Source: Mycobacterium shinjukuense (GTDB lineage Bacteria; Actinomycetota; Actinomycetes; Mycobacteriales; Mycobacteriaceae). From it: DNA of 64,000 nt. The stretch is taken from contig NZ_AP022575.1 in the NCBI RefSeq assembly GCF_010730055.1, positions 620,001 to 684,000 on the forward strand. The letters run 5' to 3'. Shown here in pieces: positions 45,947 to 53,613 of this stretch; position 1 is the first letter of the stretch, and the number at the start of each line of letters is the position of its first letter. A model generated the notes under the pieces. That model was given only the letters and a program-made list of their open reading frames with translations. It made no database searches and was not told the origin of the DNA. Position numbers and translations under genes: made by a program.

Positions 45947-47733
45947 CAACCGCGGTTCGCGACGGACACGTAGACTTGATTAGCGCCATCGGTGGTCCAT
46001 GCGATGTGCAGGCACTCCCCGAAGGCCAGCTGCCGGTGCTGGCCGAGCGGATGCGTCGGCGACTCATAGAAACGGTGACAGCTACCGGCGGCCATCTCGG
46101 TGCGGCACTTGGCATGGTGGAGCTGACCATTGCTGTACATCGGGTGTTCACCTCGCCGCATGACATCGTGGTGTTCGACACCGGGCATCAGACCTATCCG
46201 CATAAGCTGCTCACCGGCCGCTGGAACGACTTCGCGACGTTGCGCCAGGCCGATGGCCTATCGGGGTATCCCAATCGCAACGAGTCACCGCATGACTGGG
46301 TCGAGAATTCCCATGCATCGGTCAGCTTGGCGTGGGTGGACGGCATCGCCAAAGCCTTGGCCCTGCGGGGCCACCACGACCGACGTGTCATTGCGGTGAT
46401 CGGCGACGGTGCCCTAACCGGGGGTGTGGCATGGGAAGGTCTGAACAACGTCGGTGCCGCGACCCGGCCGGTCATCGTCGTGCTCAATGACAACAGCCGC
46501 TCCTATGACCCGACCGCCGGGGCCATTGCCACGCACCTGCACGAACTTCGCCTTGGCACAGCCCGCGGCCCGAACCTCTTTGAGAACATGGGATTTACCT
46601 ATGTCGGTCCGGTCGATGGGCACAACATCGCCGACACGTGCGCGGCGCTACGACACGCGGCGGGGGCAGCAAGGCCCGTTGTGGTACACGCGGTGACCAG
46701 TAAGGGCCGGGGTTACCCTCCGGCCGAAGCCGACGAAAGCGACCGGATGCACGCCTGCGGGGTGGTCGACATCGCCACCGGGCGCCCGACCGCACCCAGT
46801 CGCCAGAGTTGGACCGATGTGTTCGAGGACGAAATCGTGCGCATCGCTGAGGACCGATCCGACGTCGTCGGGCTGACCGCGGCGATGCGCCTGCCCACCG
46901 GTCTAGGCGCGCTGTCCAGACGATACCCGCACCGGGTGTTCGACTCGGGCATCGCCGAACAACACCTACTGGCCTGCGCGGCCGGGCTCGCCGCTGCGGG
47001 AACCCATCCCGTTGTCGCGGTGTACTCCACGTTTTTGCACCGCGCCTTCGACCAACTGCTACTTGACATCGGGCTGCACCGCCTACCCGTGACGCTGGTG
47101 CTGGACCGGGCTGGAGTCACCGGGCCCGACGGACCCAGCCATCACGGATTGTGGGATCTTGCCCTCCTGGCCTGCGTGCCCGGGTTGCAGATCGCCTGTC
47201 CACGCGACGCGCCGCGACTGCGACAACAACTACGCACCGCGATCGCAACCGCTGGCCCCACCGCCGTGCGTTTCCCCAAAGGCGCCGCAGGTCAACCGAT
47301 CACCGCAGAACACACAATCGGCGGCCTCGAGATCTTGCACACACCACAACCCGATCGGCGACCCGAGGTGCTCTTGGTCGCAGTGGGCGCCATGAGTCGG
47401 CCTTGCATGGACGCCGCCGGATTCCTCAGCGACCAACGGATCGGGGTCACAGTCGTTGACCCACAATGGGTCTGGCCGCTCAACCCGGCACTCACCGAGC
47501 TCGCTAGCCGCCACCGGATCACCGTGTGTGTCGAAGAAGCGATCGCCGACGCCGGCATCGGCGTGCACCTCAGCCATCACATCGGGCGCATACACCCGCA
47601 AACACGCACCTACACACTGGGACTGCCACTGGCCTACATCCCCCACGCCAGCCGCGACCAGATCCTTTCCAGCCACCAACTCACCGGCCCCGCAATCAGC
47701 ACACGATGCAAGGCACTGCTCAACAAGCTCTGA
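45943..47733 (+). CDS. dxs2: 1-deoxy-D-xylulose-5-phosphate synthase-type enzyme (Rv3379c/Dxs2-like)
   Basis: 596 residues from ATG 45943. Thiamine diphosphate motif GDGALTGGVAWEGLNN (GDG 154-156), TGGHLGAALGMVELTIAVHR, and in the pyrimidine-binding domain DSGIAEQHLLACAAGLAAAG (conserved Glu). C-terminal transketolase domain VTVVDPQWVWPLNPAL. First step of the MEP pathway. M. tuberculosis Dxs2 is only about 536 residues and thought defective; this one is longer and has all visible motifs, so it may be active. About 40 residues shorter than ordinary Dxs. Confidence 0.9.
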   Translation: MTTAVRDGHVDLISAIGGPCDVQALPEGQLPVLAERMRRRLIETVTATGGHLGAALGMVELTIAVHRVFTSPHDIVVFDTGHQTYPHKLLTGRWNDFATLRQADGLSGYPNRNESPHDWVENSHASVSLAWVDGIAKALALRGHHDRRVIAVIGDGALTGGVAWEGLNNVGAATRPVIVVLNDNSRSYDPTAGAIATHLHELRLGTARGPNLFENMGFTYVGPVDGHNIADTCAALRHAAGAARPVVVHAVTSKGRGYPPAEADESDRMHACGVVDIATGRPTAPSRQSWTDVFEDEIVRIAEDRSDVVGLTAAMRLPTGLGALSRRYPHRVFDSGIAEQHLLACAAGLAAAGTHPVVAVYSTFLHRAFDQLLLDIGLHRLPVTLVLDRAGVTGPDGPSHHGLWDLALLACVPGLQIACPRDAPRLRQQLRTAIATAGPTAVRFPKGAAGQPITAEHTIGGLEILHTPQPDRRPEVLLVAVGAMSRPCMDAAGFLSDQRIGVTVVDPQWVWPLNPALTELASRHRITVCVEEAIADAGIGVHLSHHIGRIHPQTRTYTLGLPLAYIPHASRDQILSSHQLTGPAISTRCKALLNKL

Positions 47734-47781
47734 CCACACCCACCTCAACCCCGATCCGCCCACCGGCCACGGAGAACCAGC

Positions 47782-47970
47782 GTGCACACACCAACCGAAA
47801 GAGAATTCCTCAACCTCCCCCTGAACACCGTCGCCCAAACCGTCCAACACCACGGGCCACAAGTCTGCGTCCTACCCTTCGACGGCACCCGCCGCTGGTT
47901 CCAACTCGAATGTGGAGATCGATCATGTCGCACCGGCAATCGAAGGGCCACGACGATTGCAAAGCGCTAG
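47782..47970 (+). pseudogene. Truncated Rv3378c (tuberculosinol/tuberculosinyladenosine synthase) N-terminus
   Basis: GTG 47782 opens a frame whose first 44 residues match Rv3378c: TEREFLNLPLNTVAQTVQHH, GPQVCVLPFDGTRRWFQLEC. Asp34 of the PFDGTRRWF motif, the catalytic residue in Rv3378c, is at the same number. After about 47913 similarity ends abruptly and an unrelated tail runs to TAG 47970. The place, between dxs2 and the cyclase gene, is just where Rv3378c lies in M. tuberculosis. The missing part is about 250 residues. Confidence 0.85.
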
Positions 47971-48054
47971 CTGTGCTGGCGGGTCCCACAGGCACCAGCT
48001 GCTAGATGGTCCGCTGGCGCCCGTTGTCAGAGAGTCTTATGTGGAGGTTCGAGA

Positions 48055-49584
48055 ATGGGAAAAGCTGCCGGCCAAGCCTTCTCGCTAATGGGCGCCGTCG
48101 AGCGTCTCATCGGTAAGCTCGGCGACGGGAGAGTGGCATCATCGGCGTACTCGACAGCGTGGGCGGCGCGGTGGGCCATGGACACCGGACCGTTATTCCC
48201 AGAAGCGCGCGACTGGTTGCGTTGTCATCAGCACGACGATGGATCCTGGGGTGGAATTGTCGAGAGCCCGCACGACCGCCTGGTATCGACATTGGCGGCA
48301 GTGCTGGCAACGAAGGACATAGACGAGTCGTGGGCGAAGATTGCCACCCAGGCCGGCTGCGACTACCTTCTGAGACACACCGACGCTTGGCGACATAGCT
48401 ACGGTCAGACGCTGGGATTCGATGTAGTCGCACCCTGCTTGTTGGGACACGCTCAAGCTGCGGGTCTTTTGCCAGCCCGGTGTTTGGACGGCCTCCAAGA
48501 ACTGCGGGCGGAAAGGCTCTTGTGTTTCGCTGGCACCTCGCTGCTGGAACGGCCCACCTCGCACCTCTACCACTTAGAGGTATTGGAGCCGTACGTCAGT
48601 GCCGGAGAGGCCGCGAAGTTCATGAGCGCCCGGGGTGGATTTTTCACCAGCACTGCCGGGACGGGTGCGGTGTGGGCCGCAACCGGAAACGATGCGGCCT
48701 TGCGGTTTTTGCAGCGGGCGCATGAATTCAGCGGCGACGGCGGAATGCCAGAACTAATTATCGATATCTTCGAACCCGCGTGGGCGCTTTACCTACTCAG
48801 TAGGGCCGGCATCAAACCACGCGTAGCCACTGCGGCCGGCGACCGGTTGTTCCGATTGGCGCGCACGGTGGCGCCTGCACGCGGCGGGCTCACCTGGACC
48901 GAGCACGTCGAGCTGGCAGACTCCGACTGCACCTCGATGGTGGCGAATGCCCTCCACGCATACGGCTACGACGTGGCCTCGCTGACCAAGCAGCTGTTGT
49001 CGTTCGAAACCGACCAGCACTTTCTTGGATTCATGCAAGGTGAGCGACGCGCAGCTGTGACCGCCAACGGACGTGTGCTCGAGGCATTTGCGCGAGAACC
49101 GAATCGCTATGCTCATCAGATCGCCAAAATAGTCGCGTTCCTGGAAGACACCCGCCACGAGGGCGCCTGGTGGATCGACAAGTGGCATTTGTCGCCGTAC
49201 TACGCCACGTTTACGGTCGTTTGTGGGCTAGTCGGTGTCACCCCGGGTCGCCTCGGCGAGACGTGGAAATGGTTGCTGAACACTCAGCATGCGGATGGAT
49301 CATGGGGAATGGCAGGGGGTTTGGCAGAGGAAACGGCATACGCTGTTCTAGCGCTCAACGCTCTCGAGCCTTTCTTTGGCGAGCCCCCTGCCGACAGCTA
49401 CCGGCGTGCGTTCGACTACCTGCGGCAACACGCCGAATCGCGGAATTTCCCCGAGCTCTGGATTGGCAGGTCACTGTATACACCGTCTTTGGTTGTTGAA
49501 GCAGCCGTTCTGGCCGCGATATCGATCAGCGGGGCGGCAGCTAAAGACGACCTCGAATCTAGCCGGTGGATTAGCCGACAGTGA
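48055..49584 (+). CDS. Class II diterpene cyclase (Rv3377c-like, halimadienyl diphosphate synthase family)
   Basis: 509 residues from ATG 48055 with GGAGG at 48043-48047. Alpha-barrel repeats of class II terpene cyclases: CHQHDDGSWGGIVES near 65, GTGAVWAATGNDAALRFL, WWIDKWHLSPYYATF, NTQHADGSWGMAGGLAEETA near 413. The protonating motif is D289-S-D-C-T293, equivalent to DXDTT of Rv3377c rather than the usual DXDD. No DDXXD class I site. Expected to cyclise GGPP to a bicyclic C20 diphosphate inside the cytoplasm, whose diphosphate must be removed or transferred by another enzyme. Coupled by GTGA overlap to the following membrane protein gene. Confidence 0.9.
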   Translation: MGKAAGQAFSLMGAVERLIGKLGDGRVASSAYSTAWAARWAMDTGPLFPEARDWLRCHQHDDGSWGGIVESPHDRLVSTLAAVLATKDIDESWAKIATQAGCDYLLRHTDAWRHSYGQTLGFDVVAPCLLGHAQAAGLLPARCLDGLQELRAERLLCFAGTSLLERPTSHLYHLEVLEPYVSAGEAAKFMSARGGFFTSTAGTGAVWAATGNDAALRFLQRAHEFSGDGGMPELIIDIFEPAWALYLLSRAGIKPRVATAAGDRLFRLARTVAPARGGLTWTEHVELADSDCTSMVANALHAYGYDVASLTKQLLSFETDQHFLGFMQGERRAAVTANGRVLEAFAREPNRYAHQIAKIVAFLEDTRHEGAWWIDKWHLSPYYATFTVVCGLVGVTPGRLGETWKWLLNTQHADGSWGMAGGLAEETAYAVLALNALEPFFGEPPADSYRRAFDYLRQHAESRNFPELWIGRSLYTPSLVVEAAVLAAISISGAAAKDDLESSRWISRQ

Positions 49585-51137
49585 AGCAAAGTCAGAATCT
49601 ATGTGAATCGTTCAACGCGGCAAGTATCCGTCAAATGTGGACACGTTCCCGTATATACCGGATCCTGCTCACGGGAGCTATCGCCTATGCGGTGTTGCGC
49701 TTGACAATTTTCGTCATGCTACACACCGGAACGCTGCCGCTACCGGAAGGCGAATTGGTGTGGCAAGATCTGTCATTGTACCTGGACGCCTCCCGCCGCC
49801 TGCTAGGTCGCGAAGACTTATATCCGGAAATCCCTCGGCTTTACGAATATCAATACCCACCATTTTTTGCCTTGGTGTGTGCTCCCGTTCTGTGGCTGCC
49901 CCCCACCCTCGTGCCGATCATCGGCGCCTTAGCGCACCTCCTGACGTATATGCTGCTATATAGCAGATGGACAAAGATTTTCTGCTGTCTTGGATTTTCC
50001 AGGGGAGTGGAGATGCTGGCCCGGCTCCTGCCGCTCTGGCTGGTATTTGAACAGTTCTGGAGCGATCTGGATTTATTGAATGTATATGTGCTGACATCTC
50101 TGCTCGCGACGTTTGCCATCGAAGCCATCCTGGGCGCACGGCTAGGATGGGCGGCTTTGTGGCTAGTGGTGCTACTTCAGATCAAACCCCACTGGGGTTT
50201 TGTCGTTTTGGTCCCGCTGCTGCTTGGACATTGGCGGTTCTTTTTGAAACTTGCAGTTCTAACCATCGCAGGTTATGCCGCCATATCGGGTGTCACGATG
50301 CTGTTTGTCGGACCCGTATACGGCTGGGAACAATACAGTCAATATGTTGAGCTCCTGGAAAAGCTGTTGTATCAGAATTCCCTGTGGCGAACTCGGGATC
50401 AGGGATTCCTGGGCTATAATCACTCCATTAAGCAAGTCACGGTATTTTTAGCCGGCGCAACTCCGGCCGCAATGCTGCTTTCCACGGTAATAAAAGTGCT
50501 ATTGCTTGTGCCGCTGCCCGGAGTGGAAATTTTTAGACGTCGACGGTTGGGCCCGCATATTTCGCGGGGAAATCTTTTGCCCGCGCTGGATGTCTTCTTC
50601 GCTTTGTATCTGTTGACTTTCATCTGGTTGGATGTGGTGTGGGAAATTTTCCTGGGCATCGTCATCTTCGCCTACCTCCTGGCAATACCGCTGTCGAAAA
50701 CGATCAGGATCTGGATATGCGGTAGTTTTGGAATCACTGCCTTGCTCGATATCTGGCGGCTAATTTCTTTTGGTGTATTCGGGGCGGACATAATAACGCC
50801 CCCCAACTATGTCCGTAGCGATCCTGCACTATACATCCCACTCACGATGATCGTAATCGTAAGCTTTTATGTTCTATTGCTTCGGCGCCTGTGGGCGCTG
50901 CCACCCTGCCGAGAGGATCCGCCTCAGAGCCACACGTACGCCGACAATCTCGGCGACGCCGCTGACGACGGTACGGCCGCAGCCGGCAAGTCGCTGGGGC
51001 TGGTCGTGTCGGCCCGCTCGCCAGGGGGCGAGGTCTCGCGGCGCCCGACCACATCGTCGCCGCAAATGTCTACGCCCCGGAATACCGGAACCTCGAATAC
51101 TCTTACTGGCTTGGGTGAAAGATCGTGGACCAGATGA
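49581..51137 (+). CDS. GT87 / DUF2029-like polytopic membrane glycosyltransferase
   Basis: 518 residues; GTG 49581 overlaps the cyclase stop (GTGA). About nine or ten membrane helices. The first external loop has YLDASRRLLGREDLYPEIPR and YEYQYPPFFALVCAPVLWL, the pattern of DUF2029/GT87 polyprenol-phosphate-mannose transferases, in which the loop Asp is catalytic. After residue about 435 (LLRRLWALPP) the tail is GC-rich and hydrophilic, probably a fused, unrelated extension. The coding DNA is clearly poorer in G+C than neighbouring genes. It might glycosylate the diterpenoid or a lipid carrier; inference only. Confidence 0.75.
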   Translation: MKQSQNLCESFNAASIRQMWTRSRIYRILLTGAIAYAVLRLTIFVMLHTGTLPLPEGELVWQDLSLYLDASRRLLGREDLYPEIPRLYEYQYPPFFALVCAPVLWLPPTLVPIIGALAHLLTYMLLYSRWTKIFCCLGFSRGVEMLARLLPLWLVFEQFWSDLDLLNVYVLTSLLATFAIEAILGARLGWAALWLVVLLQIKPHWGFVVLVPLLLGHWRFFLKLAVLTIAGYAAISGVTMLFVGPVYGWEQYSQYVELLEKLLYQNSLWRTRDQGFLGYNHSIKQVTVFLAGATPAAMLLSTVIKVLLLVPLPGVEIFRRRRLGPHISRGNLLPALDVFFALYLLTFIWLDVVWEIFLGIVIFAYLLAIPLSKTIRIWICGSFGITALLDIWRLISFGVFGADIITPPNYVRSDPALYIPLTMIVIVSFYVLLLRRLWALPPCREDPPQSHTYADNLGDAADDGTAAAGKSLGLVVSARSPGGEVSRRPTTSSPQMSTPRNTGTSNTLTGLGERSWTR

Positions 51138-51216
51138 TTGCTAACGTCTCTGCACCGTGTTTATGCGTTGAGGAGCGTAGGTAGTAGTGCGACAACGAGT
51201 ACAACGAGGTCAGGTG

Positions 51217-51792
51217 ATGTTTCTCGATGAGTTCATAAGAGATATTCTGCCGCCATCCTATTCAGCTCCTGATCATGCTCTTGCCACGACTGTGATCACA
51301 TCCTGCCTGGCAATCGGGGTCTCCATGATATTGCTGATTGGTTATTGGATCCTGACAAAAAGTCTCGAAAGCGGCAAGACGATTCTCGTCGCCATGGGTA
51401 TCGGTCTTTTCCTGCTGGCCTGCGTAGGGATGGAGCTGCGCGGGCGGCCGCTGGTGGGAGCCTGGATGCTCGTTGTCGCCGTTGTGGTCGTGATTTTTGC
51501 GAGCATGCTGGCCTATGGGGTAGCCAGCTCGGCTTCCGCCGGATACATTCTGGCTATCCTCCTGTCGATGTTGTGCATCGGTGCGACCGAAAGCTACCTG
51601 GTGACGGTGTTGGGTTGTGGCGCTGCGTTCGTCATGCCGATGATGCAGTCCAAACGCTGGATACCCACAATATTGCCTTATCACCCCTCTCACGTCACGT
51701 TCGATGCGCCGACTTTAAGCCTAATCTACCTCCTCACCGCCATCATCTCGGAAAGTTGGATGAACTCGATTGCCGACTTGGCGCCACAATGA
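51217..51792 (+). CDS. Polytopic membrane protein of unknown function, possibly truncated
   Basis: 191 residues from ATG 51217 (frame open from GTG 51187). After an amphipathic start (FLDEFIRDILPPSYSAPDHA) there are five or six membrane helices: TCLAIGVSMILLIGYWIL-like first helix, TILVAMGIGLFLLACVGMEL, AWMLVVAVVVVIFASMLAYG, YILAILLSMLCIGATESYLV and TLSLIYLLTAIISESWMNSI. The protein ends just after the last helix, resembling a sensor input domain without its output part. I do not recognise the family. Confidence 0.6.
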   Translation: MFLDEFIRDILPPSYSAPDHALATTVITSCLAIGVSMILLIGYWILTKSLESGKTILVAMGIGLFLLACVGMELRGRPLVGAWMLVVAVVVVIFASMLAYGVASSASAGYILAILLSMLCIGATESYLVTVLGCGAAFVMPMMQSKRWIPTILPYHPSHVTFDAPTLSLIYLLTAIISESWMNSIADLAPQ

Positions 51793-52545
51793 TGTGGCTG
51801 TCCGCAATGGCGAAGTTCTAGGGCACGAGGCCATGTCGGCAAAGGGCGCATCTAGAATCGGAACATATTACTGTGGAGCGGACCGGACAGGGGGATTCGC
51901 CGTCCATTCAGTCACCCGGAAGCTTTGTTGTAAGCGGCTTCGAATTACGCAATCCAGCTGTGGCCACAGTGCTGATTGCCGCGCTCGTGTTGTGGGCGTT
52001 GGTACGGGGCGCGACATGGCGATGGTGTGGTGCCGCGCCGTGCGGACGGCCCGGTGCCGGCGAGGACTTGGAGTCGGTCTTCGGTGGCCTCGCAGATCCG
52101 GTGCGGCTTGTTCCGGATTGCCTGGTGCACAGGCGGCCAACCATCCTGACTGTCGTGGTGAGGCGAGTGGGGAGCCGACGTCGGTGAACCTTCGCGGGAT
52201 TGGTTTCCTGCGTACCCCTCTCAGAGGGAGACGGCACGATTGCGGCGAGTACCACTGGAAGACCGACGCTCAGGCCCAGGTCGACGATGGTCGCCCGGGG
52301 GTGTGCCAACCGACCCGGCGTTCGCGAGCCATCAGAGCTGTTCCCCGGGCTCTCGGCCGCACGACTGACCGGCCAAGGTCAACGGGCGTCTTGCCCACAC
52401 GAACTCGAATGGCCGCTACTATGACCGCGGTCGATTGTCGAAGACAAACCCATTCCGACGGCACGAGCCGCCTGGCCGCTACGTCCATCGAGCGAGGTCA
52501 AGTTCACGCCATTGCGGCGTGCCGATAGGCCAGAAAGAGGGAGGC
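51793..52545. other. 750 bp GC-rich spacer inside the diterpene locus
   Basis: The composition is much higher in G+C than in the genes on both sides. A plus-strand stretch near 51930-52010 reads GSFVVSGFELRNPAVATVLI, AALVLWALVRG, like a membrane-protein start, but does not continue. A 252-codon frame at 51770-52528 is Arg/Cys-rich and judged non-coding. It looks like inserted or decayed DNA. The ribosome site for the next gene is at its right end. Confidence 0.45.
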
Positions 52546-53367
52546 ATGAATTATTCGTTGGAGGACTGGCTGGATCTCGGCAAAGATGAAATTTGCAGAA
52601 TTTCGGGCGAACGTGTCGTCACCGTGGTTCTCTATCTCAATGCGACGCGCCGATGGTTTCAAAGCCAAAGGCAGGACTGGCGACTTTACTGGTCAATTGC
52701 GGGAGCGGCTCACCGCGAGGTTAGTCAGCTCTGCTATAGCTACGGAATCAATACCTTAATCCAACCTTTCATCGGTTATGATCTGTTGTCGAGGGGGCAG
52801 GATTATTTTGATACCACAATGAAATACCTGGAGTCGTTGGCGGACGAAGATTACTTCTCCTGGTTTGTGAAGAATCAAATACGCGTCTATTTCTATGGTA
52901 ACTGGCGTGGGGCGATGCAGGAAAGAGGCTACGTCGCAACGGCAGCGCGGCTTTCTGAGGTCATGGAGGAGACGCAGGGATTTTCCACGCACCGGTTGTT
53001 CATCGGTCTATTTGCTGACGAGGGAATGGATAGAATTGCGCGCCTGTCACAGGGAGTCGATGACGGCCAGCAGCTCCTGCGCTTGTACTACGGCGCCGAC
53101 ATGGGGGCGGTGGACCTAATAATCGGATCTGGCCAGCCAGCGATCTGGGATATTCCCATGCTCGATATCAATAAAGCCAATCTCTATTTTCTGCAGGCAC
53201 CCACATTTTGCCTTACCGACGAAGGGCTGCGGAAAATCCTTTATGATCATCTTTTTGAACGTCGAAATGATGACGAGATACAAGAAATTCTAGACCCCCG
53301 AAGCTGGGAAAACTGCGCTATCTTGGGGCTCGGCAAGAATACTCGGCGTGGTTGGGTAGCAAGCTGA
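52546..53367 (+). CDS. Rv3378c-family diterpene synthase-like protein, divergent paralog
   Basis: 273 residues from ATG 52546, preceded by AGAGGGAGG. Rv3378c (296 residues) has a cis-prenyltransferase-like fold. Shared features: VVTVVLYLNATRRWFQSQ near 25-42 (Rv3378c PFDGTRRWF), GINTLIQPFIGYDLLSRGQD, VYFYGNWRGAM, STHRLFIGLFADEG, LLRLYYGADMGAVDLIIGSG, IWDIPMLDINKANLYFLQAP, LRKILYDHLFERR. The catalytic-position Asp is Asn32, and the acidic SDDLLD run of Rv3378c is GYDLLS. So it may release or transfer a different prenyl product. Low G+C like the GT87-like gene. Last gene of the locus. Confidence 0.8.
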   Translation: MNYSLEDWLDLGKDEICRISGERVVTVVLYLNATRRWFQSQRQDWRLYWSIAGAAHREVSQLCYSYGINTLIQPFIGYDLLSRGQDYFDTTMKYLESLADEDYFSWFVKNQIRVYFYGNWRGAMQERGYVATAARLSEVMEETQGFSTHRLFIGLFADEGMDRIARLSQGVDDGQQLLRLYYGADMGAVDLIIGSGQPAIWDIPMLDINKANLYFLQAPTFCLTDEGLRKILYDHLFERRNDDEIQEILDPRSWENCAILGLGKNTRRGWVAS

Positions 53368-53613
53368 TGCGCCGTCCAACGAGCGGCCGCTGGAAGTAAC
53401 TCGGCTCAGCCTGGTAGCACTCCAAGCGGATGTGCCTCGGCGCCCCCATATTCGGTCCTGTATGGCCGTGCCCCGTGCCGACCGGGAAATCCACCAGTTC
53501 CCATGCGCACCACGGTAAGTCGCGCTCGTCATCAATGCGGCCTGCTCCACGTCTACCTATGACCTGTGATGGGGTTCTGCGAGGTTTGCAAAGTTGGTGC
53601 GGCCCTGGGGTTT
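53368..53613. other. Spacer between convergent diterpene and amiD genes
   Basis: A minus-strand stretch reads DERDLPWCAWELVDFPVGTG and NMGAPRHIRLECYQAEPSYF, somewhat protein-like, but without start or known family. M. tuberculosis has the HAD-phosphatase gene Rv3376 in this place; no HAD motif (DXDXT) was seen. Confidence 0.4.

Noticed and set aside
48055..49584. Reading the cyclase as a squalene-hopene cyclase
   Set aside because: It has about 509 residues rather than about 630-720, few QW motifs, and lies in a GGPP synthase operon; the DXDxT motif agrees with Rv3377c.
51770..52528. A 252-codon plus-strand frame in the spacer inside the diterpene locus
   Set aside because: Very rich in Arg and Cys with no secondary-structure pattern, and crossed by other equally long frames; not supported as a gene.
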